A DNA stretch of 64,000 bases from Thiohalophilus sp. Lineage in GTDB: Bacteria; Pseudomonadota; Gammaproteobacteria; UBA6429; Thiohalophilaceae. Below, piece after piece: positions 54,984-62,103 of this stretch. Numbering within the stretch: position 1 is the stretch's first letter; every line of letters begins with the position of its first letter. The translations under genes were made by a program, and so were the position numbers. The notes under the pieces are model-generated. The model had not been told where the DNA came from, made no database searches, and saw only the letters and a program-made list of their open reading frames with translations. The DNA is taken from contig NZ_JAXHLN010000003.1 in NCBI RefSeq assembly GCF_034522235.1, positions 744,001 through 808,000 on the forward strand. Reading direction: 5' to 3'.

Positions 54984-55445
54984 ATGGAGCAGGCATTCAA
55001 GCTATCTGATCAAGCAGGCCGACCGCCGAGTGAAGAGGATATGAAAATCGCGGCCGAGAGCAGCCGTTTGCTTGCGGCCTGTATCGGTAAGGGTGACAAG
55101 GCCCAGATTCAGGTAGTCGATGGAGACCAAAAGATCACCGTACCGGTATCGGCGATGCGGATGCTGGTGGATATCCTTGCCCATATGGCTGAAGGTGAGG
55201 CGGTGACACTCATTCCGCAGCATGCAGAACTCACTACCCAGCAAGCAGCCGATTTCCTGAATGTTTCCCGTCCCTATTTCGTAAAACTACTCGAGGAAGG
55301 GAAATTACCTTTTCATAAAGTTGGAAGTCATCGACGGGTCTATTTTCATGACCTGGTAGCCTATAAGGAACAACGCATGGATGCACGACGCAAGGCATTA
55401 GACGAACTGGCGGTACAAGCACAGGAATCAAAAATGGGATACTAG
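54984..55445 (+). CDS. Excisionase-type HTH antitoxin
   Basis: A 153-residue protein whose C-terminal half ([20 protein letters not shown], then [21 protein letters not shown]) is an excisionase/MerR-like winged helix DNA-binding domain used by antitoxins of PIN toxins. The N-terminal half (about 30-75) has an extended, [20 protein letters not shown]-type toxin-binding segment. It precedes the PIN gene by 4 bases. Confidence 0.88.
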   Translation: MEQAFKLSDQAGRPPSEEDMKIAAESSRLLAACIGKGDKAQIQVVDGDQKITVPVSAMRMLVDILAHMAEGEAVTLIPQHAELTTQQAADFLNVSRPYFVKLLEEGKLPFHKVGSHRRVYFHDLVAYKEQRMDARRKALDELAVQAQESKMGY

Positions 55446-55449
55446 GCAC

Positions 55450-56019
55450 ATGGCAAATTTTACTGCCGTATTTGATGCCTGTGTTCTGTATCCTGCCCCA
55501 TTACGCGATCTCCTGATGAGCGTCGCCCTGACAGATCAGTTCCGTGCAAAATGGACCACTGAGATTCAGAATGAATGGATACGTAATGTTCTGAAAGATC
55601 GTTCTGATATCCCCGAAGAAACTCTTTATCGCACAGCAGAGCTTATGCGACAGGCTGTTCCTGACGCGATTGTTGAAAATTATGAAGGTTATATTGATTC
55701 CCTGGAGCTGCCGGACCCTGATGATCGGCATGTTCTGGCAGCAGCCATAAAATGCCAGGCTGATGTGATTGTGACAAACAATCTGAGAGATTTCCCCGAT
55801 GAAGTGCTTGCCAAATATGAAATAGATGCGCAATCGCCAGATATGTTTCTGGGTCATTTGTTTGACCTGAATCCAACGGCATTTTGCGCCGTAGTTCGGC
55901 AACAAAGAGAACGGCTCAAAAAACCACCTTATACTGCAGAAGAACTATTGGATATTTTTTACAATCAGGGACTACCGATAACGGTTGGTAAATTAAAAGA
56001 AGTTATAACATTGATCTGA
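55450..56019 (+). CDS. PIN-domain ribonuclease toxin
   Basis: A 189-residue PIN-fold toxin. The acidic residues of the metal site are visible in AVFDACVLYPAPLRD (D9), the Glu of WTTEIQNEWIRNVL, DPDDRHVLAAAIKCQADVIV and TNNLRDFPDE. A C-terminal extension of about 50 residues goes beyond the minimal fold. Forms a module with the HTH antitoxin immediately upstream. Confidence 0.9.
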   Translation: MANFTAVFDACVLYPAPLRDLLMSVALTDQFRAKWTTEIQNEWIRNVLKDRSDIPEETLYRTAELMRQAVPDAIVENYEGYIDSLELPDPDDRHVLAAAIKCQADVIVTNNLRDFPDEVLAKYEIDAQSPDMFLGHLFDLNPTAFCAVVRQQRERLKKPPYTAEELLDIFYNQGLPITVGKLKEVITLI

Positions 56020-56219
56020 GAATAAATTTCCGGAGCAGCATAAGTAATATCTATTTCTGAAAGGGGCGCAGGGCAGGCTGCATGCAGCGCTATCTGACAT
56101 TCTCCGTATCGGCATGGGTGTCACGCAGGCTAATGCCAGCGTGACCTACAGGATTGACCAGAGTGTAAAGTGTGCGTGAATTTGGGGCAGTCATTTGGTT
56201 CTGTGTCAGTCAATGGGAA
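56020..56219. other. Intergenic region with a possible gene remnant
   Basis: Between convergent genes. A short plus-strand frame at about 56080-56171 (ALSDILRIGMGVTQANASVT...) has a stop and no start, so it may be a decayed gene end. Otherwise nothing seen. Confidence 0.3.
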
Positions 56220-57644
56220 CTATGACTTCCTGGTAATCTGCTTTTTATAGGCTTCCAGCGCCGCTTCCCGCGTGGCCTTCAGATCCAGGATTGGTTCCGG
56301 GTAATCCTCGCCGATAATACATTCCGCCGCTTGTTGAATCTCATCCGGCGCTTTCCAGGGTTCGTGAATGTATTTGTTCGGCAGGCTGGCCAGCTCCGGC
56401 ACCCATCGCCGCAGGTATAACCCTTCCTTGTCGAATTTCTGGCTCTGGGTGACGGGGTTGAATATCCGGAAATAAGGCGCGGCGTCGACGCCGCAGCCGG
56501 CGACCCATTGCCAGTTCATGCTGTTGGCGGCGAGATCGGCGTCCACCAGGGTGTCCCAGAACCATTCGGCGCCCTGTTTCCAGTGAATCATGCCGTTCTT
56601 GGTCAGGAACGAGGCGACGATCATGCGGACCCGGTTGTGCATATATCCGGTGTGCCACAGTTCGCGCATGCCGGCGTCAACGATGGGGTAACCGGTTTGG
56701 CCCTGTTGCCAGGCCTGTAGCAGCTTTTTCGACTGCTTCCATTTGAAGTTCCTGAACCGTTCATCGAACGGTTTGTCGGTGGTGTGCGGAAAGTGGAACA
56801 GCACCGAGTGGGCAAAGTCGCGCCAGATCAGCTCGCGGATAAAGCCTTCGCCCTGCTTGCGCGGTCCCTGGCGATCCAGTTCGGCCAGGATAGCGCGTAC
56901 GCTGATCTCGCCGAAGTGCAGGTGTGGTGAGAGACACGAGGTGCCCTGCAATGAGGGCACATCCCGCGCCTGGTGGTAATCCGCAAGGTCATCACGCAAA
57001 AAGCGGCGCAGCTGTTTCCAGGCCCCGGCCTCGCCGGGTTGCCAGTGGTCGTAAAAGCCGCTGTCCCATCCGATGGTGGGCAGCAGGTCCAGATCGGCAA
57101 TCTTCTCGGATTTGATCCGGGTGGAGACGCCGGGCAGTTGTCCAGGCGTTTTGTAGATATGGTTATCCCAGCCTTCGCGCAGATAGCATTTGTAGAACGG
57201 GGTGAAGACCTTGTAGGGCTGGCCGCTCAGGTTGTGCACGGTGTCCGGTTCACGTAGCAGGTTGCCCTGGTAAACGCTGAAGGTGATGCCGTTGTCTTTT
57301 AACTGCCGGTGCAGTTGTTTGTCCCGCTTGAGCAGGGCCGGTTCATAGATCCGGTTGCAATACACGGCGTCGGCGCCGGTTTCATCAATGAGCTGTTGCA
57401 CTACCCCGGTACTTTCCCCGGTACGGAGGATCAAACGGCTGCCGCGCTGTTTGAGCTGGTCCGCCAGCGCGGTGAGGCTATGGTGCAGCCACCAGCGACT
57501 GGCCGCACCCGGCGCCCAGGCGGTAGTGTCATCGTGTATATATAAAGGAATGATCCGCTCGGCGTCCGCCAGTGCGGCCTGCAGGGCGGGGTTGTCGTGC
57601 AGGCGCAGGTCCTGCCGGAACCAGAGAATCAGGGTACGGGACAT
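56220..57644 (-). CDS. phrB: Deoxyribodipyrimidine photolyase
   Basis: Light-driven repair enzyme that splits cyclobutane pyrimidine dimers. The 474 residues comprise an N-terminal antenna domain (LILWFRQDLRLHDNPALQAA) and the FAD-binding helical domain with the signatures LSPHLHFGEIS, ELIWRDFAHSVLFHFP, GYPIVDAGMRELWHTGYMHN and SMNWQWVAGCGVDAAPYFRI, typical of class I CPD photolyases. It ends 16 bases before the O-methyltransferase stop on the same strand. Confidence 0.95.
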   Translation of the reverse strand: MSRTLILWFRQDLRLHDNPALQAALADAERIIPLYIHDDTTAWAPGAASRWWLHHSLTALADQLKQRGSRLILRTGESTGVVQQLIDETGADAVYCNRIYEPALLKRDKQLHRQLKDNGITFSVYQGNLLREPDTVHNLSGQPYKVFTPFYKCYLREGWDNHIYKTPGQLPGVSTRIKSEKIADLDLLPTIGWDSGFYDHWQPGEAGAWKQLRRFLRDDLADYHQARDVPSLQGTSCLSPHLHFGEISVRAILAELDRQGPRKQGEGFIRELIWRDFAHSVLFHFPHTTDKPFDERFRNFKWKQSKKLLQAWQQGQTGYPIVDAGMRELWHTGYMHNRVRMIVASFLTKNGMIHWKQGAEWFWDTLVDADLAANSMNWQWVAGCGVDAAPYFRIFNPVTQSQKFDKEGLYLRRWVPELASLPNKYIHEPWKAPDEIQQAAECIIGEDYPEPILDLKATREAALEAYKKQITRKS

Positions 57645-57660
57645 ACGGGTCGGGCCGGTT

Positions 57661-58323
57661 TCAGCGCTTGAGCGCCAGGGTCAACCCGTCGCCGATGGGC
57701 AGCAGGCTGATGTCCACCCGCGAGTCGCTGTGCAGGGCGTCGTTCAGTTCGCGGATCGCCCGGGTATCCTCGTCGTTAACGGCGGGGTCGGCGACATCGC
57801 CATTCCAGAGCGTATTGTCGATGGCGATGAGACCGCCCCGGCGAATCAGCTTGAGGCACTGTTCGTAATAGGTCAGATAATGGCTTTTGTCGGCATCGAT
57901 GAAGGCAAAATCGAAACTGTTGGCATTGCCGGTGTCGATCAGTTTTTGCAGGGTCTTGTCAGCCGGCGCCAGCAGCAGCTCGACTTTTTTATGGACTCCG
58001 GCCTGTTGCCAGTAACGTCGGGCCATGTCGGTCCATTCCTGGTTGATATCACAGGCCACCAGGCGCCCGTCGTTCGGCAGGGCCTCGGCCATGCACAGGG
58101 CGCTGTAGCCGGTGAACACACCGATCTCGATCACCTGTCTGGCACCGAGCAGTTTAACCAGCAGATTGAGCAGCTGCCCCTGTTCCGGGGAAATCTGCAT
58201 ACGCGCCATCTCCAGGGTGGCGGTTTCCTCGCGCAGCTGTTTTAACAGCGGGCTCTCGCGCAGGGAATGATCAAGCAGGTAATCGTAAACAGTGTCAGTC
58301 AGGTTCAGGGTACGGTTTGACAT
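57661..58323 (-). CDS. SAM-dependent O-methyltransferase (class I, caffeoyl-CoA type)
   Basis: From ATG 58323 (MSNRTLNLTDTVYDYLLDHS) a 220-residue methyltransferase. QVIEIGVFTGYSALCMAEAL is motif I, FDFAFIDADKSHYLTYYE contains the metal-binding Asp, and GGLIAIDNTLWNGDVADPAV the conserved DN pair. A 43-residue upstream extension in frame has no family support. Catechol-type substrates are typical; not identifiable here. It is upstream of phrB on the same strand. Confidence 0.9.
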   Translation of the reverse strand: MSNRTLNLTDTVYDYLLDHSLRESPLLKQLREETATLEMARMQISPEQGQLLNLLVKLLGARQVIEIGVFTGYSALCMAEALPNDGRLVACDINQEWTDMARRYWQQAGVHKKVELLLAPADKTLQKLIDTGNANSFDFAFIDADKSHYLTYYEQCLKLIRRGGLIAIDNTLWNGDVADPAVNDEDTRAIRELNDALHSDSRVDISLLPIGDGLTLALKR

Positions 58324-58460
58324 GCATTGCCTCGTCACTGGGCGGGAAGACGCCGTCGCAAGGCGACGGGATTTCCCGTTATGGTAAACTAGCCGTCGAT
58401 AATTGCAATTCATCTGCCACTGCCGCCGGGCTGCGCAGTTAACAGGGGACATCAGCGGGC

Positions 58461-59219
58461 ATGGCCATTCTCTGGCAAAAGACTTACCAGGGTTCCACCT
58501 ATGAAGTGCGCACCGCGGGACGCACCCGCCGTCTGTATACCGACGGGGTGTTTCACAGCCAGTATCATCCGCAACGGAGCCTGGCGGGCGGCATCTGGGA
58601 TCTGTTATGGCTACCGGCGTTCTTTCGGCAACCGCCCCGGTTTGGGCGGGTACTGATGCTGGGCGTCGGTGGGGGGACGGTGTTTCACCAGTTACAGCGT
58701 TATGCCGATGTTACCGAAATGGTAGGGGTGGAACTCAACCCGATCCATGTGCAGGTCGCGCGGGACTATTTCGAGATAGCACAGTGCGGTGCACAGCTGC
58801 ACCAGGCGGAGGCGGGGGAGTGGTTGCGCAATTATCGCGGCCCGAAATTTGATCTGATTATCGAGGACCTGTTCGGCGAACAGGCGGGCGAACCGGTCAG
58901 GGCGATCAGCGCGGATCAAAAATGGTTCGAACTGCTCACTCGCAACCTGAGCCGTGACGGGATGCTGGTGATGAATTTTGTCTCGCGCAAGAGCCTGCGC
59001 GATTGTGCCTGGTATCATCAGGCGAAGTTACGCAGGGCGCTGCCCCAGGGGTATCAGTTTACCCTGCCGGCATTTGAAAATTATATTGCCTGCTTTTTAC
59101 GTCAGCCCTCATCCAGCCAGCTGTTGCGCGATCAACTGAACGGGGTGCCGGCACTGGCGCAGGAGATCAGCCGGGGAAATTTCAATTTCACTGTACGGCG
59201 TTTACTGGCTGGTCGATAA
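58461..59219 (+). CDS. Spermidine-synthase-like methyltransferase-fold protein
   Basis: A 252-residue protein with the SpeE-type Rossmann core: RVLMLGVGGGTVFHQLQRYA, MVGVELNPIHVQVARDYF and FDLIIEDLFGEQAG. The usual spermidine-synthase polyamine site (aspartate gate) is not obvious, so it may be one of the orphan spermidine-synthase-like proteins. It starts the plus-strand group that includes the Lys-rich peptide, the Cys-cluster protein and rlmM. Confidence 0.85.
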   Translation: MAILWQKTYQGSTYEVRTAGRTRRLYTDGVFHSQYHPQRSLAGGIWDLLWLPAFFRQPPRFGRVLMLGVGGGTVFHQLQRYADVTEMVGVELNPIHVQVARDYFEIAQCGAQLHQAEAGEWLRNYRGPKFDLIIEDLFGEQAGEPVRAISADQKWFELLTRNLSRDGMLVMNFVSRKSLRDCAWYHQAKLRRALPQGYQFTLPAFENYIACFLRQPSSSQLLRDQLNGVPALAQEISRGNFNFTVRRLLAGR

Positions 59220-59256
59220 TGCGGCGGGCGGACAATTACTGAGAACTATCCGGACT

Positions 59257-59466
59257 ATGGCAGCGAAAACGAAAGTCAGCAAAAAGAAGAGTACGGCAAA
59301 AAAGAAGACCCAAAAGAAAGCCGTGCGCAAGAAAAAAACCGGCAAGCTGGCGCCGCGCAAGAAACAGCGTGGCTTGCGCCAGATCACCGCGCTGGTCTCG
59401 CCCGATGAGGAGCTGGCCTATCGGATCCTGGCCCTGGTGGCCGCCATGTCCGGTGGAGAAGGGTAG
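59257..59466 (+). CDS. Lys-rich small protein (histone H1-like tail)
   Basis: 69 residues, of which the first about 40 are nearly all Lys, Ala, Thr and Arg (KVSKKKSTAKKKTQKKAVRK), followed by a short ordered part (ITALVSPDEELAYRILALVA). The basic half resembles histone H1-like DNA- or RNA-binding tails. Its stop shares one base with the start of the next gene. Function unknown; nucleic-acid binding is an inference from charge. Confidence 0.65.
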   Translation: MAAKTKVSKKKSTAKKKTQKKAVRKKKTGKLAPRKKQRGLRQITALVSPDEELAYRILALVAAMSGGEG

Positions 59467-59753
59467 TGGGAAAGATCAGTCATTTGCAACAAACCGACAG
59501 CATGGCGTGCCGCGCCGGTTGTGGCGCCTGTTGTATTGCACCGTCCATCTCCTCGCCGATCCCCGGCATGCCGCAGGGCAAACCGGCCGGCGTACGCTGT
59601 ATCCAGCTCGATGAGGCCAATCGATGTCGTCTGTTCAACCAGCCAGAGCGTCCCGCGGTGTGTGAACAGTTCAGTGCGACGGTCTCGATCTGCGGCGATA
59701 ATGATGCGCAGGCGCTGCATAATCTGCAGTGGCTCGAACGGCAGACAGGCTGA
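59466..59753 (+). CDS. YkgJ-type cysteine cluster protein
   Basis: 95 residues from GTG 59466, overlapping the previous stop by one base. Cysteine-rich pattern CRAGCGACCIAPSISSPIPG...GVRCIQLDEANRCRLF...RPAVCEQFSATVSIC matches the zinc/iron-binding UPF0153 (YkgJ) family with CxxxCxxCC. Role unknown. Confidence 0.9.
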   Translation: MGKISHLQQTDSMACRAGCGACCIAPSISSPIPGMPQGKPAGVRCIQLDEANRCRLFNQPERPAVCEQFSATVSICGDNDAQALHNLQWLERQTG

Positions 59754-59758
59754 GAAGC

Positions 59759-60811
59759 ATGTCGAGCTGGTTACTTTATTGTCGCGCCGGGTTTGAGAAC
59801 GAATGTGCCGCCGAGATCCAGACCCAGGCGCTGCAACGGGGCATCAGCGGTTACTGCAAGACACGGCCAGATAACGGCTATGTGATTTATGCCAGCCATG
59901 ATCCCGATGTCGACCTGTTTGCCGTATTGCGACTGGAATATCTGATCTTTACCCGTCAGTGGTTTGCGATCTACGAAATTCTCAATGATCTGCCGCTGGC
60001 CGATCGGTTGACCCCTATCCTGACGTTATTGCAGCAACAGCCTCGCCAGTATGCCGAATTTTTTATCGAAACCCCGGATACCAATACCGGCAAGGAACTG
60101 CAGAAACTCTGCCGGGCGCTGGCCCGTCCGCTGGAGTCGCAACTGGACGCCGGCGGGCTGTACCGGGCAAAGGCGGACTATCGACTGCATCTGTGTTTTC
60201 TTTCCACCCATGCCGCCTATATCGGTTACGCGCCGCTGGATAACAGTTCGATCTGGTTGATGGGCATTCCGCGCCTGCGGGCCCCGCGCCAGGCGCCGAG
60301 CCGGTCGGCCCTGAAACTCGAAGAGGGCATACTGCGACTGATGTTCGAGGATGAGCGCGAGCAATTTCTGCAATCGGGCATGAAAGCCGTGGATCTGGGC
60401 GCCGCGCCCGGTGGCTGGAGCTGGCAACTGATACAGCGGCATCTGTTTGTGATCGCAGTCGACAATGGCCCCATGCAGGAGGAACTGCTGGACTCGGGAC
60501 AACTCGAACACGTTCGCGAAGACGGCTTTCGTTATCAGCCGTCAAAGAAAGTCGACTGGATGGTATGCGACATCGTCGACAAGCCAAAAAAAGTGACCGC
60601 CCTGATGGCGCGCTGGCTGGTCAACGGCTGGTGCCGGTATACGATCTTCAACCTCAAATTACCGATGAAAAAACGCTACCAGGAAGTGCAGCAGTGCCTG
60701 ACCCTGCTGCATGACGAACTGGTTCACGCCGGTATCGACGCGACGATTCGTTGTAAACAGCTCTATCACGATCGAGAAGAAGTGACCGTCTGCGTCATCC
60801 CCGCCATCTGA
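59759..60811 (+). CDS. rlmM: 23S rRNA (cytidine-2498-2'-O) methyltransferase RlmM
   Basis: Methylates C2498 of 23S rRNA. From ATG 59759 it has 350 residues: a THUMP-like N-domain (LLYCRAGFENECAAEIQTQA) and an RrmJ-fold catalytic domain with AVDLGAAPGGWSWQLIQRHL near 222-240, DWMVCDIVDKP and NLKLPMKKRYQEV; the K-D-K-E tetrad is available. Preceded 5 bases by the stop of the Cys-cluster gene. Confidence 0.95.
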   Translation: MSSWLLYCRAGFENECAAEIQTQALQRGISGYCKTRPDNGYVIYASHDPDVDLFAVLRLEYLIFTRQWFAIYEILNDLPLADRLTPILTLLQQQPRQYAEFFIETPDTNTGKELQKLCRALARPLESQLDAGGLYRAKADYRLHLCFLSTHAAYIGYAPLDNSSIWLMGIPRLRAPRQAPSRSALKLEEGILRLMFEDEREQFLQSGMKAVDLGAAPGGWSWQLIQRHLFVIAVDNGPMQEELLDSGQLEHVREDGFRYQPSKKVDWMVCDIVDKPKKVTALMARWLVNGWCRYTIFNLKLPMKKRYQEVQQCLTLLHDELVHAGIDATIRCKQLYHDREEVTVCVIPAI

Positions 60812-60834
60812 GCCATTTTTTTAATGCCACGATA

Positions 60835-61435
60835 ATTAACGCGGAGGTCGCGGAGCCGCAGAGGGTGAAAAAAACTATAATTTTTCCTCGTTATAATAAA
60901 ACCCGGTTCGTCGAACACCATAAAATGAGATGATTTATGAAGTGAGGTTAGTGGTAGGCCGGACATAGCAAAGCGGCGTCCGGCAATCAGAGGTGTTGCC
61001 CGATACCGCCTTGCTTTATAGGGCCTACGACTAAAAAACTATAATTTTTCTCGTGTAACAACCCCGAATTGTAGAACACCATAGAATAAGAGAGTTCAAA
61101 AGGATTTTTTCTCCGCGGCTCTGCGGCTCCGCGACCTCCGCGTTAATCAGACAGGAATCTGTTAGAGACGGATTTATTCACTTTCATCGTCTGATGAGTG
61201 GTAGGCCGGACATAGCAAAGCGGTGTCCGGCAATCAGAGGTGTTGCCCGATACCGCCTTGCTTTATAGGGCCTACGACTAAAAAACTATAATTTTTCTCG
61301 TGCAACAACCCCGAATTGTAGAACACCATAGAATAAGAGAATTCAAAAGGATTTTTTCTCTGCGGCTCTGCGCCTCCGCGACCTCCGCGTTAATCAGACA
61401 GGAATTTGTTAGAGACGGATTTATTCGCTTTCATC
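60835..61435. repeat. 247-bp tandem duplication with REP-like palindromes
   Basis: Two near-identical copies, 60951-61197 and 61198-61435, plus a weaker partial copy at 60835-60940. Each has an inverted pair GTAGGCCGGACATAGCAAAG ... CTTGCTTTATAGGGCCTAC, an AAAAAACTATAATTTTT hairpin and a TCTGCGGCTC-GCGACCTCCGCG palindrome. The end of each copy holds the last codons of the neighbouring gene 61421-61996 (TTATTCRCTTTCATC), so that 3' end was duplicated too. Confidence 0.92.
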
Positions 61436-61996
61436 ATCGGATGAGACCGGCAGGGGCTTCTGGCCGGGGTAGGCGAAGTACTGGCGTGGCGCCGTGTCGG
61501 ACTGCTGGCCGGTGTTGATGTTGAACTTCCCGCGTTTGGGCTTCATCAGGATGACGTCGCTCTTGCGGGTGATGTCGATATCGTGTTCGAGCAATACCCG
61601 GCGATGTCGCTCACAGACTTCGTCGGATTCACGGCGCAGCAGGGCCTGGACATCCCGGCCCCGCAGCCAGTTATAGGCGGTGCGCCTGTACGGATAGGGG
61701 ATTTCCATGATCTCGTTGATCAGGGTTTCCAGCTCGCTCGGTGAGGCGTTGCGATCTTTCTGGCTGCAGAATTGAATGATGTACTGATAGCGGTCCTGCT
61801 CGTCCAGCTGCCCGATATGCCGGGCGGCCCGATCGGCATCCTCAAAACGGAGGGCCTCCTTGATCGGCACCAGCTGGTTGTCGGGGCCGACAAAGATATC
61901 GCACCTGGCAAGCCGGGACTGTTCGGCGCTGAGCTGGCGCTCGATGCGAATCACGAAATACTCGTCGAAACGACTGTCGGTTTGATTCGGATCCAT
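61421..61996 (-). CDS. Conserved hypothetical protein
   Basis: From ATG 61996 (MDPNQTDSRFDEYFVIRIER) a 191-residue soluble, charged protein I cannot name. PYPYRRTAYNWLRGRDVQAL and HRRVLLEHDIDITRKSDVIL are the best conserved-looking parts; the C-terminus ends SDDESE. A 22-residue upstream extension in frame lacks support. It is divergent from the histidine kinase. The last codons are present again in the tandem repeat downstream. Confidence 0.6.
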   Translation of the reverse strand: MDPNQTDSRFDEYFVIRIERQLSAEQSRLARCDIFVGPDNQLVPIKEALRFEDADRAARHIGQLDEQDRYQYIIQFCSQKDRNASPSELETLINEIMEIPYPYRRTAYNWLRGRDVQALLRRESDEVCERHRRVLLEHDIDITRKSDVILMKPKRGKFNINTGQQSDTAPRQYFAYPGQKPLPVSSDDESE

Positions 61997-62103
61997 ACGC
62001 GGAGAATAGCACGGATGCCCCCGAGATGGCTGCAGCAGGCTTGCCGGTTGTGCATCTATCACATACAGTTAGTGCTGGAAACCAGGACCTTACGGCGATA
62101 GTG

